60,400 bases of DNA from assembly GCA_963545565.1 (NCBI GenBank), contig CAUUJV010000011.1:1-60400 (forward strand). Reading direction: 5' to 3'. How positions within the stretch are numbered: the first letter of the stretch is position 1; each line of letters begins with the position of its first letter. The notes beneath the pieces were generated by a model that made no database searches, was not told the origin of the DNA, and was given only the letters and a program-made list of their open reading frames with translations. Shown in pieces: positions 9,201 through 17,568 of this stretch. Origin of the DNA: CAUUJV01 sp963545565. Its GTDB lineage: Bacteria > Actinomycetota > Actinomycetes > Actinomycetales > Bifidobacteriaceae. The position numbers and the translations under genes were made by a program.

Positions 9201-9651
9201 TGTGGGCCACAAAGGAACGAGCTGACTCTGCGCCGGCAGCTTCTACGACTTTTTTAAATTCGTCGCGGTCTTCACCACGGTCAATTGCTTCAAGGGAAGC
9301 ACCAATAAGCTCTACATTGTATTTCTCAAGCACTCCTGCTTCACCGAGCGCAATAGCTGCGTTTAGCGCGGTCTGACCACCTAGGGTTGGAAGCAATGCG
9401 TCAGGACGTTCTTTTGCAATAATCTTCTCAAGAATTGCGGTGTCGATTGGCTCAATATAAGTCGCATCAGCCATCTCAGGATCTGTCATGATGGTTGCAG
9501 GATTTGAGTTGACGAGGATAACGCGCACACCTTCTTCTCGCAATACTCGGCAAGCCTGCGTTCCGGAGTAATCAAATTCGGCTGCTTGACCAATAACAAT
9601 CGGGCCAGAGCCAATAACCATAACGGACTTGATATCAGTGCGCTTAGGCAT
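6277..9651 (-). CDS. carB: Carbamoyl-phosphate synthase large subunit
   Basis: It makes carbamoyl phosphate from bicarbonate, two ATP and ammonia channelled from CarA, for pyrimidine and arginine synthesis. The 1124-residue protein has the duplicated ATP-grasp structure: GSGPIVIGQAAEFDYSG opens the first half near residue 13, and GSGPNRIGQGIEFDYT the second near residue 567. An MGS-type allosteric domain forms the last ~170 residues. Length is typical and the frame is intact. It overlaps carA by 8 bases, so the two subunits are probably translationally coupled. Confidence 0.97.
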   Translation of the reverse strand: MPKRTDIKSVMVIGSGPIVIGQAAEFDYSGTQACRVLREEGVRVILVNSNPATIMTDPEMADATYIEPIDTAILEKIIAKERPDALLPTLGGQTALNAAIALGEAGVLEKYNVELIGASLEAIDRGEDRDEFKKVVEAAGAESARSFVAHSMEEVDKVAEEIGFPLVVRPSFTMGGLGSGIARNYEDLHRIAGAGIHYSPTDEVLLEEGIEGWKEFELELMRDRKDNVVVVCPIENVDPVGVHTGDSITVAPVFTLTDREYQKLRDIGIAIIRGVGVDTGGCNIQFAIHPETGRIIVIEMNPRVSRSSALASKATGYPIAKIAAKLALGYTLDEIQNDITKTTPACFEPTIDYVVTKIPRFAFEKFPGADTTLTTSMKSVGEAMALAGNFKESLGKAMRSIDKRNSAFNWDGDAPNADEVKELLAAAHIPTEHRYLQLQRAIWGGATVEQIFEATKIDPWFIEQMVGINEIALEIKSAESLRPRLLKKAKQAGLSDVQIAHLRGLGDAGENTVRELRWNYGIRPTYKTVDTCAAEFDAATPYYYSCYADESELKPREREAVIILGSGPNRIGQGIEFDYTCVHAVQELGKDYDTIMVNCNPETVSTDYDISDRLYFEPLTFEDVLEIYEAEKKMGPVKGVIVQLGGQTPLSLAARLKAAGVPILGTTPEAIDLAENRELFGEVLRKGGLNAPRFGTALSLDEALEAAHSIGYPVLVRPSYVLGGRGMEIVYEDTQLTKYVNRALEQAQADTVVSGRLASPLLIDKFLSDAIEIDVDALYDGKELYIGGVMEHVEEAGVHSGDAACTLPPSTLSDNQLERLRKATLAIAEGVGVRGLINVQFAFMSNTLYVIEANPRASRTVPFASKATGTALAKAAARIMAGETVAQNRANGLLLPSGDGGDIRPGQPVAIKESVLPFKRFRTQEGRTVDVILGPEMRSTGEVMGFDRDFPHAFAKSQLAAYEGGLPTSGNVFLSVNDTDKRQLPLMAVRLNQLGFQIWATEGTASVLARYGLECKIVDKITGRLDSEETEVVHAHGSIGKNVVQLVENGTIDMILNTPNSRGSRSDGYAIRAAAIAADIPQFTTITEFSAVLMAIEAVQANDYQVMSIQEHAAQLHAMDKQFA

Positions 9652-10870
9652 TGCGGTTTCCTTCCTTATGAGCCTTCATAGACTCTACGAAACGATCAAA
9701 CAGATATGCAGCATCATGCGGACCAGCAGCTGCCTCAGGATGATACTGCACAGAGAAAGCTGGAATATCAAGGCATTGCAAGCCCTCAACAACGTTGTCA
9801 TTCAAATCAATGTGAGAGACGCGCACCCTACCGAAGTGTCCATTTTCATATGGGCCCGGCACAGGCTCACCAAGAGGAGCATCTACTGCAAATCCATGAT
9901 TATGAGCAGTAACTTCGACCTTACCGGTTGTCAAATCTTGTACAGGTTGATTGATGCCTCGATGGCCGAATTTGAGTTTGTATGTTCCAAATCCTAAGGC
10001 ACGCCCCAATAGTTGATTACCGAAGCAAATGCCAAAGAATGGATAACCTTGATCAAGAATTTTACGCAATTGGTCTACTTCTGCATCAGCTGTTGCAGGA
10101 TCCCCTGGACCATTGGAATAAAATACGCCATCAGGGTTGAGAGCTTTCATATCGTCAAGCGAAGCCGTTGATGGAACCACATATACGCGGCATCCACGCT
10201 CAGCAAGGCGGTAAGGAGTCATAGACTTAATGCCCATATCGAAGGCAACCACTGAGTACAGCGGATCTTTACCTTCGAATGCACCCGCAGGCTCTACTAC
10301 ATATGTCTGCGTGGTGGAAACTTCTTCGCCTAGATGAGATCCACTCATTAATGGAGAGTCTTTGACAGTCGCCAGAAGCTGATCAATGGACTTGAGATCA
10401 CCGTTTACATCTTTAAGTGCATCTCCAGAAAAAATCCCTGCACGCATAACGCCAGCAGAACGCAAATGACGCACGAGTTTGCGGGTGTCGATACCAGAAA
10501 TTGAGACAATCCCTTGTTTTTCAAGATCAGCTTGCAAACTTCCCTGTGCTCGCCAATTGCTGACATTCGGGCTTGGCTCACGCACAACATAGCCAGCCAC
10601 CCAAATCTGGGACGATTCAGGATCTTCGCTATTCACACCCGTATTACCAATGTGCGGGAATGTTTGAACAACAATCTGGCGATCATAACTTGGGTCTGTC
10701 AATGTTTCTTGGTATCCGGTCATACCGGTGGCAAAAACAATTTCGCCAGTTGTCTCGCCTGTGGCACCAAACGGGTCACCCACATAGACTTGTCCATCTT
10801 CTAACACCAATACGGCATCTTGGAAAGAATGGATTTGAGTCTCATTGACTTCGGAATCTACGGAATTCAC
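9644..10870 (-). CDS. carA: Carbamoyl-phosphate synthase small subunit
   Basis: This is the glutamine amidotransferase subunit that supplies ammonia to CarB. The N-terminal CPSase_sm domain includes GATGETTGEIVFATGMTGYQE. The C-terminal class I GATase carries the nucleophile in GICFGNQLLG and the His/Glu pair in QYHPEAA. The GTG at 10870 is preferred over an upstream ATG at 10897: AGGAGG (10877-10882) sits six bases ahead of it, giving 408 residues. It lies downstream of nusB and overlaps carB. Confidence 0.95.
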   Translation of the reverse strand: MNSVDSEVNETQIHSFQDAVLVLEDGQVYVGDPFGATGETTGEIVFATGMTGYQETLTDPSYDRQIVVQTFPHIGNTGVNSEDPESSQIWVAGYVVREPSPNVSNWRAQGSLQADLEKQGIVSISGIDTRKLVRHLRSAGVMRAGIFSGDALKDVNGDLKSIDQLLATVKDSPLMSGSHLGEEVSTTQTYVVEPAGAFEGKDPLYSVVAFDMGIKSMTPYRLAERGCRVYVVPSTASLDDMKALNPDGVFYSNGPGDPATADAEVDQLRKILDQGYPFFGICFGNQLLGRALGFGTYKLKFGHRGINQPVQDLTTGKVEVTAHNHGFAVDAPLGEPVPGPYENGHFGRVRVSHIDLNDNVVEGLQCLDIPAFSVQYHPEAAAGPHDAAYLFDRFVESMKAHKEGNRNA

Positions 10871-10900
10871 AAGCTGCCTCCTGCTGTTTAGAATCACCGA

Positions 10901-11461
10901 TTACTGGTTCTCAGTGGATTGAGGATTAATCGAAGAATAATGATTTTTATCAACATCGTGCTCACCAGCAGCTTCGTCTGCTTCATGCACCACACGATTC
11001 TCTGCCTCAGCGGCTTCCTTGGCTCGCATTTCTTGCCAAGCAATTTCTTCCTCTTTAATAGAGGAGACGTTTGCTTCTATTGCACTGAGCAAACCGTGAA
11101 GGAATGAGGGAGACTCAGCATCGCTCAAGCTTTTTGCAAGATGTAATGCTTCATCAATAGCAACAGCCGCCGGAACTTCATCGTTATAGACAATCTCCCA
11201 CGCGGCAATACGTGCTATATTGCGGTCAACAACCGCCATGCGCTTAACATCCCAACCTGTTGAATGCTCATTGAGCGCTTTATCAATAGTGCGGCGATGG
11301 CCTGCCACACCTCTGATGATTTCCACTGCATAATCCGGCAATGGAGTCTCAGCACCGGGATAAGCAATGCGTTCATCGAGAAGAGCAAGAATCTCTTGCC
11401 CTTTTTGATCAGCTTCATAAAGCGTGTTCAAAGCTCTTTTTCGAGCTGTTGATCGAGCCAT
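10901..11461 (-). CDS. nusB: Transcription antitermination factor NusB
   Basis: The all-helical NusB binds boxA RNA with S10 in rRNA antitermination. The core spans about residues 1-140, beginning ARSTARKRALNTLYEADQKG, with VDRNIARIAAWEIVYNDEVPAAVAIDEALHLAKSL in the conserved C-terminal half. After the last helix there is a non-conserved acidic tail of ~45 residues. The gene lies between efp and carA, a common bifidobacterial arrangement. An AGAGGAA ribosome binding site precedes the ATG. Confidence 0.93.
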   Translation of the reverse strand: MARSTARKRALNTLYEADQKGQEILALLDERIAYPGAETPLPDYAVEIIRGVAGHRRTIDKALNEHSTGWDVKRMAVVDRNIARIAAWEIVYNDEVPAAVAIDEALHLAKSLSDAESPSFLHGLLSAIEANVSSIKEEEIAWQEMRAKEAAEAENRVVHEADEAAGEHDVDKNHYSSINPQSTENQ

Positions 11462-11551
11462 TCAGTAGTTCCTCTTGTGGTAGTTAGGCGTTATTCATAC
11501 AAGCAGACCGCAGCATAATGCATACGGCCTGCATGGACTAAGAAAATTTTA

Positions 11552-12115
11552 TTAGTTTTCGCGGCCGAGGTAAGAACCGTCGCGAGTATCAACCTTTACG
11601 CGTTCGCCTTCGCTAATAAAGAGTGGAACCTGAATTTCTGCACCGGTTTCAACTGTTGCTGGCTTGGTACCTGCGGAAGAACGATTTCCCTGCAAACCAG
11701 GCTCAGTATGAGAAACGGTAAGAATCACGGATGCAGGGAGCTCCACAGCAAGTGGAACATCATTATTGAAAGAAACAATGCAATCCGTTCCTTCAAGAAG
11801 GAACTTTTCTGCATCGCCCACAAGAGCTTCAGGAATCATGACCTGCTCATAAGTCTGCATATCCATGAAAACAAAGTTTTCACCATCGCGATAAGAATAC
11901 TGCAAATCACGATTATCTACAGTTTCAAATTCAAGTTTAGTGCCTGCGTTAAAGGTTTTATCAACAATCTTGCCGGTGAGAACTTCTTTAATAGTTGTAC
12001 GAACGAATGCTGGGCCCTTGCCAGGCTTTACATGCTGGAACTTAACGACCTGCCACAGCTTGCCATCGAGGTTGAGGACGGAGCCGTTCTTAATATCGTT
12101 GGATGTTTGTGCCAC
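11552..12115 (-). CDS. efp: Elongation factor P
   Basis: It relieves ribosome stalling at polyproline stretches. The three-barrel fold is recognisable from TSNDIKNGSVLNLDGKLWQVVKFQHVKPGKGPAFVRTTIKEVLTG; the tip lysine in the PGKGPAF loop is the modification position. The GTG at 12115 is chosen: AGGTG lies six bases upstream and the protein then starts one residue before AQTSNDIKNG, as in relatives. A GTG at 12124 is possible but adds three residues. It is the first gene of the efp-nusB-carA-carB run. Confidence 0.94.
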   Translation of the reverse strand: MAQTSNDIKNGSVLNLDGKLWQVVKFQHVKPGKGPAFVRTTIKEVLTGKIVDKTFNAGTKLEFETVDNRDLQYSYRDGENFVFMDMQTYEQVMIPEALVGDAEKFLLEGTDCIVSFNNDVPLAVELPASVILTVSHTEPGLQGNRSSAGTKPATVETGAEIQVPLFISEGERVKVDTRDGSYLGREN

Positions 12116-12264
12116 TATATTCACCTATCAAACTTGGAAAATTCTTATTTATTATGCCATGCGGCATATACCACGGCGTTTTACTGAAAAACACTGTAGA
12201 ACTGCAATGAAAGCACACAAAACTACAAAGCTGACGAATAACGCTAGCGAATAATATAGAGAGT

Positions 12265-12848
12265 ATGAATCCTCAAAACATGACCGAACTTGAAAAACTT
12301 GAAGCCGGACTTCCTTATTGCTTCACCGATCCTGAAGTAGCAGCACGCAAACGTTCAGCAGTAGCATGGTGTGCTGCATACAACCAGCTTGATCCGCTAG
12401 ATTACGATGCTCAGCAGAAGATGATTGAGCAAGAATTTGGCTCTACGGGAGTTACCCCATCGGTTCAGCAGGGATTCAATTGTGACAACGGTAAAAATAT
12501 TCATGTAGGCGACCATCTCATTATCAATTACAATGTGACGATTCTTGATATTCTTTCTGTCACTATCGGCGATTGGGCAATGATTGGGCCAAATACGCTT
12601 ATTACTACGGTTGGTCACCCGATTGACCCTCAGAGTAGGCGCGAGCGTTTAGGAATTGCGAAGCCTGTTGTGATTGGTGACGATGCGTGGATAGGTGGAA
12701 AAATGTTTCTATCATGCCTGGAGTAACTATAGGAAACAATGTTATTGTGGGTGCTGGAGCCGTTGTAACTAAAGACATTCCTGATAACTGCGTGGTTGCT
12801 GGAATACCTGCACGAGTTATTCGCCAGATTGAAAACAATGTAGCATGA
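12265..12848 (+). pseudogene. Maltose/galactoside O-acetyltransferase family, frameshifted
   Basis: This is a left-handed beta-helix sugar O-acetyltransferase of the Maa/LacA family. The N-terminal Mac domain (EKLEAGLPYCFTDPEV) is followed by hexapeptide repeats and the catalytic His in TTVGHPIDP. In the first frame translation ends at 12726 after WIGGK. The missing C-terminus (NVSIMPGVTIG ... GIPARVIRQIENNVA) continues in another frame from about 12702 to the TGA at 12846-12848. The switch falls on a run of five A at 12699-12703, where three would restore the family sequence. It may be a true pseudogene, a slippage-controlled gene or a read error. The truncated product would lack the last coils that form the acetyl-CoA site. 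Confidence 0.85.
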
Positions 12849-12931
12849 AGCGACGTAGTATAGAACACAGTACAAGCCGCCTAGAGCGTAGAGAATAGAG
12901 AATACGAATACAAGAGCACAAAGGAGTAATC

Positions 12932-13630
12932 GTGAAACCTAAAGCACACGGTCTGAGCAAAGTCATTGCCACGATTGCACTTCTCTTCGCACTGGCTGCA
13001 CTGTTTGCAGCCGTACTTTCTTTGACTTCAGTAATTAAACCCGCGTTGACTTCGAGTCTAACCCTGCCAGATAATTTCACAGGTATCGCCGCAATAGCCG
13101 CTTTCATAGCGTTTATTGCAGGAATCATTGCAAAATCAATGTCACGCGGATATGTACTTCGCCGCGGTTCACACGCTATTATGACGGCAATTCTGACACT
13201 CGTGTTTTGTGCTGCCTCTTTAGGACTCTCTACTCTTTTCCCTGATGGAGTAATTGAAGCTAAAGTTGCCGATACTGCCCCAACAAGTAGCTCAACACAA
13301 ATGCAGTCAGGAGTTGAAGAAGCATTCGGAACTTGCTCCGAAGGATGGACGTCAGTAGATTCCAGCTCTTATCTTGGCGTTAAATCTATATCTGTTTGCA
13401 AATCCACTTATGCTGCCTACGCAACTTTTGAAAGTTCCACATATACTTCTGTGTACCGCTCCCCTATGATTACTAAAGCAAAAGAATTACTTGCTGAAGA
13501 GACTTCTATCGATACTCCAGAATCTGGGTGGGGAACTTTGACTGGAGATACATGGGTGGTTGTGGGTAACTATAACTCACTTACAACATTGCAGAAAACC
13601 TGGGGTGGAACTCTAGCAACTATAGAGTAG
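12932..13630 (+). CDS. Membrane protein with three N-terminal helices and an exported domain, unknown function
   Basis: I do not recognise this 232-residue protein. Three hydrophobic segments (about residues 10-33, 50-68 and 81-103) are followed by a ~125-residue polar domain rich in Ser, Thr and Tyr, with two cysteines (EAFGTCSEG and ISVCKSTY) that could form a disulfide if extracellular. The GTG start at 12932 has AAGGAG five bases upstream. It lies between the broken acetyltransferase and the NlpC/P60 gene. Codon use looks like that of its neighbours, with no sign of transfer. Confidence 0.7.
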   Translation: MKPKAHGLSKVIATIALLFALAALFAAVLSLTSVIKPALTSSLTLPDNFTGIAAIAAFIAFIAGIIAKSMSRGYVLRRGSHAIMTAILTLVFCAASLGLSTLFPDGVIEAKVADTAPTSSSTQMQSGVEEAFGTCSEGWTSVDSSSYLGVKSISVCKSTYAAYATFESSTYTSVYRSPMITKAKELLAEETSIDTPESGWGTLTGDTWVVVGNYNSLTTLQKTWGGTLATIE

Positions 13631-13765
13631 TTCACCAGCAGCCCTCTTCATCCCTCAGTTTCCTCTAAGTTTTCCTCAGCTTTATGTCTTCACATTTGAG
13701 CAGCTTTTAAGCACTGAAATTAGTGGGAATTGGTACGTTCTTGTTATTCTAGATATTCACTTCAC

Positions 13766-13796
13766 TTTCACAAATGACCTCCCCTGTGCTATACTT
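13766..13796 (+). promoter_or_regulatory. Probable promoter of the NlpC/P60 gene with a long leader
   Basis: TATACT near 13791-13796, preceded by TG two bases upstream (extended -10), has TTTCAC about 18 bases upstream as a weak -35. Transcription would start near 13803, leaving a ~134-base untranslated leader that contains the small hairpin TGCTC/GAGCA (13808-13824). I looked for a c-di-AMP (ydaO) riboswitch there and did not find its conserved elements. The rest of 13631-13936 shows nothing I can support. Confidence 0.4.
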
Positions 13797-13936
13797 TTTA
13801 CTCGTGTTGCTCTTCATAGGAGCAGGGCTACATAAGAGAAGACCGATTACAACTGAATATTCGACTTGAAAATGACAGATAGTTTGTACGGTTATATGCT
13901 GTATGCAACTGCGATACACCTATAAGGGGCAGAGTT

Positions 13937-14992
13937 TTGGCTAAAGGTAGACATGCTGCAAAAGTGGCTTTACTTCCATCAATGGGGAAAGAGCTTTCCG
14001 ACATTCTACAAGGTGCAGTATCTTCCGTTGACTTCACAAAAGCTTTAAAGGCAGTAGACCTTTCTAAGAACATCAAGACAGTGCGCCTCACCGCAGTTAT
14101 TCCGAGCGCTCTAGTTCTTACCGCACTCGCTGGCTCTGCAGCTCCAGTATTGACTTCTGGCTCTGCTTCTGCCATCGAAGGCGCTTCTGCTACGACTTCT
14201 ACATCTGAAGTTTCACGTTCGTCAAGCCGCAGTAGCCTACTCAATGAAACAACTTCCGTAAGCTCTTCTAGTTCTGATTCTTGGAATGTTACAGAAAACA
14301 GCTCTTCTGTGAATGTTGAGTATTCTCCTTCTTCTGAGCAAACTTCTGCTCGTTCAACTCTTGAATCTACATATAACACTGGTAAAAGCTTGCTCGAAAC
14401 AGCTACTTCCGCTTCTTCTTCAAGCAGACAAAGTCTTCAAAATGCTCTAAATAGTGCAAGCCAGTTGCTTAATGACAACACAACTTCTGTTGAAACATAC
14501 AATAGTGCAAACACTTCTTTAACTTCTGCTATCAGCAAGGTAAAGTCAAGTGTTGCGTCGGCGGCTACAACTACTACAACGACCTCAACTTCTCGTTCCT
14601 CTTCTAGATCTAGCACAACAACCACAACTGTAAGTGGAACAGGAACTGCGGCAGAGGCAGCAAACTATGCGCTTTCCTTCGTAGGTAAGGTTCCTTACGT
14701 CTACGGCGGATCATCAACTTCAGGATGGGACTGCTCTGGATTTGTCCAGTATGTTTTTGCACACTATGGTGTTTCTTTAGCTCATTACTCTGGATCGCAG
14801 GCTTCTGCTGGAACTGCTGTTTCTTCGCTCGCTCAGGCACAGGTTGGTGACATTATTGCTAACAGCACCCATGCAGCAATCTATATTGGCAACGGGCAGG
14901 TTGTGAATGCACTGAACGCTAAGTCTGGAACTACTATCTCTTCTGTCAGCACTGCTTTCAGTGGAAGTTACTCCATACGCCGCGTTTTATAA
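13937..14992 (+). CDS. Secreted NlpC/P60 cell-wall peptidase
   Basis: This is an exported peptidoglycan endopeptidase acting on stem peptides during wall remodelling. It is 351 residues from a TTG start with AAGGGG upstream. A cytoplasmic N-terminus is followed by a hydrophobic stretch at ~50-72 (signal anchor). A long Ser/Thr-rich linker (80-235) includes a helical part around 135-205 and Thr-rich runs. The NlpC/P60 domain occupies 236-351, with Cys266 in DCSGF, His312 in THAAIYIG and a polar third residue (Asn325 region). This layout resembles actinobacterial RipA/CwlO-like hydrolases. The gene is monocistronic. Confidence 0.88.
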   Translation: MAKGRHAAKVALLPSMGKELSDILQGAVSSVDFTKALKAVDLSKNIKTVRLTAVIPSALVLTALAGSAAPVLTSGSASAIEGASATTSTSEVSRSSSRSSLLNETTSVSSSSSDSWNVTENSSSVNVEYSPSSEQTSARSTLESTYNTGKSLLETATSASSSSRQSLQNALNSASQLLNDNTTSVETYNSANTSLTSAISKVKSSVASAATTTTTTSTSRSSSRSSTTTTTVSGTGTAAEAANYALSFVGKVPYVYGGSSTSGWDCSGFVQYVFAHYGVSLAHYSGSQASAGTAVSSLAQAQVGDIIANSTHAAIYIGNGQVVNALNAKSGTTISSVSTAFSGSYSIRRVL

Positions 14993-15018
14993 CGCGAAGT
15001 TACGTTTTGTTGAACGTT

Positions 15019-15876
15019 TTATTGAACACTGTGGCTAGTAAATTCTAGCCACTCTTCTATTGCGGCTATTGCTACTCGTGCGGCAGAGTTTGCTGCAATA
15101 ATCAAATCTTCAGTACGATTATCCAGTTCGTCATATGATTCTCCACAATCGTTACTTATCGACCGAATCACAAGAACAGGCACACGATTGCGAGCACACA
15201 CATGTGCAACAGCTGTTCCTTCCATTTCTTCAGCATCAGCAAAATCATGATTAATTAAATGCATCAACGTTGGCTGGTCTGTGCTAAAAATATCACTACT
15301 TGCTATAGTTCCCACTACAAACCGTGCTGGAACAGGATAAATTCGCCGATTTGGAGCTGGAGTACGAATACCGGCAGAATCAAAACCATCGGTATTTTCT
15401 TCACCATACATTAATGAAGCTGCATCCATGAATGTGCAGATGCTCTGGTTGGAGTCCTTGCGCTCAAACCCCATGCTCTCCAGTTTTTGTGTGATGAGAT
15501 GAATAAGTTGAGGATCTGAAGAGAACTCAGACAAATATGGATCACACTCGGCAATAATTCCCGTATCTGCATCTGGATAAACCAAGCGCTGTCCAATCAC
15601 AATGTCTGCAAAACCCAATCCTGAATTTAGATTACCTGCAATTCCTGAGAAAATGAGTATATCGGGATGATACAGAGAGATGAGTGCTTGCGCAGAACTT
15701 CCTGCTGCCGTCAAGCCCATGCCTGCAACCACACTAATTAATTGAAAATCGCGTTCGCTATCAATATGTTCCTCAATGTGAAGGCAGCCTTCAATCTTTT
15801 GGACTTGAGCAGGATACGTACTTCGAATAAGTGACATTTCTTTATCTAAAGCACTTAGAATAGCGATTGTGCGCAT
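15019..15876 (-). CDS. Pfs-like nucleosidase (MTA/SAH nucleosidase superfamily)
   Basis: This phosphorylase/nucleosidase-superfamily protein would normally hydrolyse S-adenosylhomocysteine or methylthioadenosine to adenine. At 285 residues it is longer than the ~230 of E. coli Pfs, with extra sequence before the C-terminal core. The equivalent of Glu12 is present (LDKEM), as are the FSGIAGNL loop and the purine-site Glu in EEMEGTAV. The usual catalytic Asp of the AISD motif is read as Asn (RSISND), with an Asp just after. The start at 15876 (MRTIAILSAL) has GAGGAG upstream; the longer open frame is not family-like. It is divergent from the SAH-hydrolase homologue, 104 bases away. Activity on SAH is plausible but unproven. 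Confidence 0.75.
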   Translation of the reverse strand: MRTIAILSALDKEMSLIRSTYPAQVQKIEGCLHIEEHIDSERDFQLISVVAGMGLTAAGSSAQALISLYHPDILIFSGIAGNLNSGLGFADIVIGQRLVYPDADTGIIAECDPYLSEFSSDPQLIHLITQKLESMGFERKDSNQSICTFMDAASLMYGEENTDGFDSAGIRTPAPNRRIYPVPARFVVGTIASSDIFSTDQPTLMHLINHDFADAEEMEGTAVAHVCARNRVPVLVIRSISNDCGESYDELDNRTEDLIIAANSAARVAIAAIEEWLEFTSHSVQ

Positions 15877-15980
15877 TGTTTTGCTCCTCGAAACTCTCCC
15901 AGACCAAAATTCTTTTCTTAACAATATCAACCATACTGCTATGCACACTGTCGTAAAATAATTACAACTAAAGGAGACCC

Positions 15981-17438
15981 ATGCAATTTGCCCACATAGC
16001 ACGAGTTCTTTCGCAGAATACAAACCGTTCATTAGCAGGCTCAACTCTCAATATTTCTCGTCAACAATTCGAGAGTACAGAAGCTTACAAACTCTTCGTG
16101 CAAGCAGCACAGGAGTGGGGCATACGGGTTATCGAGGGAACAGAAAAAACTAAAGAACCAGAAAGATTAAATCTCGGCGATGAGCTTCCTAGCAGTACAC
16201 TCACTGATGCGAGTGCGCGTATTAAGGCAGCTTATGAAGGCATGCCCGTCACACACGCATTGATAAATAAGCTTGTTGAGTCTTCCACACTCGCTGGGCT
16301 ACGTATCGGTGTATGTCTAATTATTGAGCCAAAAACTGCTGTGCTCGCATTGGAGTTGCAGCGAGCAGGAGCACTAGTTGGAATATACTGCCCTGCCGCC
16401 GAAACGCATCAAGAAATAGCCGATGAGTTAGCTGCTCGCGGTATTCAAATTTTTGCGCATTCACAATGGACTCCCCAACAAGAAGAAGCCGGAGCCTTAG
16501 CTCTGCTTGATACTCTAAAGCCACAGCTGATTATTGATGACGGAGCAAGCTTTGCACGGCTGATGACCATGAAGCGCAGCAACTTATTGAATGATTTTAT
16601 TGGTGTTAGCGAAGAGACGACGAGTGGAGTTCGCGCATTTGACGCAATGGAAGCTGATAATGCGCTTGACTATCCTGTGATTGCAGTAAATGATTCTCAG
16701 CTCAAAACAGGATTCGATAATGTGCACGGAACCGGTGAAACTTGTGTAACTACCATACTCAAAGAACTGGGCGACGACTATTTCGAAGATCGCACAGTCA
16801 CGGTTGTTGGTTTTGGCCCTGTTGGCAGGGGCTTTGCGCGAAGGATTCGCGCACTCGGAGCTCGCGTTATTATTAGTGAAATCAGCCCAGTTGCAGCCTT
16901 AAAAGCCGAATATGAGGGATTTGAAGTACAACCTTTTCTTACAGCCGTCCAACGTTCAGATGCTGTTATTAGTGCTACCGGCGTACGCCACACAATCACC
17001 ATCGAAGCAATGCAAAAAATGCGCGAAGGTACTGTTCTAGCTGTGATTGGAGGCATCACAAATGAGATTGCACTCGATGAGCTCACTTCGTACGAAAATC
17101 ATCCGGGTGCTCACCAAACAATTATTGAAGTTCCTCAAACGCATACACATCTAACCGTTCTTGCGAATGGAGACGGAATTAATTACACAATTTCTGGTGG
17201 CAATCCAATTGAGATTATGGATATGAGTTTTGCTGTGCAGATTAATGCCCTCGCCCACCTCGTAACTCGTGCTCGTAGTGCAAAACCACTGGAGAATCGA
17301 GTACATCGTTTATCTGATCAAATTGATACGGAAATTGCGCAAATCGCATTACAGGCTCGTGGCACTGCAATCGATACTGCAGCAGGAACGCTCAGTGATT
17401 GGAAAACAACACGTTTCAATGACACTGCGAAAAGCTAA
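15981..17438 (+). CDS. Divergent S-adenosylhomocysteine hydrolase homologue
   Basis: The 485-residue protein has the SAHH fold signature. SEETTSG is at residues 210-216, and AVNDSQLKTGFDN at 235-247 retains the Lys/Asp/Asn of the active site (Lys242, Asp246, Asn247). An NAD-binding loop GFGPVGRG lies at 277-284 with the ribose-binding Glu at 300. Aligning by motif to canonical SAHH, His55 of CLHMT reads as Ile114 (CLIIEPKTAVL). His301 of NIGHFD reads as Gly358 (VIGGITNEI). The C-terminal Lys/Tyr tail that closes over NAD is not recognisable. The enzyme may hydrolyse another ribosyl compound, such as the deaminated S-inosylhomocysteine, or have lost activity. ATG follows AAAGGAGA. It lies upstream of the deaminase gene on the same strand. 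Confidence 0.8.
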   Translation: MQFAHIARVLSQNTNRSLAGSTLNISRQQFESTEAYKLFVQAAQEWGIRVIEGTEKTKEPERLNLGDELPSSTLTDASARIKAAYEGMPVTHALINKLVESSTLAGLRIGVCLIIEPKTAVLALELQRAGALVGIYCPAAETHQEIADELAARGIQIFAHSQWTPQQEEAGALALLDTLKPQLIIDDGASFARLMTMKRSNLLNDFIGVSEETTSGVRAFDAMEADNALDYPVIAVNDSQLKTGFDNVHGTGETCVTTILKELGDDYFEDRTVTVVGFGPVGRGFARRIRALGARVIISEISPVAALKAEYEGFEVQPFLTAVQRSDAVISATGVRHTITIEAMQKMREGTVLAVIGGITNEIALDELTSYENHPGAHQTIIEVPQTHTHLTVLANGDGINYTISGGNPIEIMDMSFAVQINALAHLVTRARSAKPLENRVHRLSDQIDTEIAQIALQARGTAIDTAAGTLSDWKTTRFNDTAKS

Positions 17439-17568
17439 GTAGTATCTTGAGGGGGGGAGCTCTTCACTAAGCATTTCTGCTGAACTCTCTTCAAGAAGCT
17501 TCGGGTCAATCTAAAAAATAAGAAGTACATAAGCTTATAAATAAGTCTTAGGAAGAAAGCTGGCGACC

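Noticed and set aside
13797..13936. c-di-AMP (ydaO/yuaA) riboswitch upstream of the NlpC/P60 gene
   Set aside because: The context is right, but the conserved GGGGAA-type core elements are not present.
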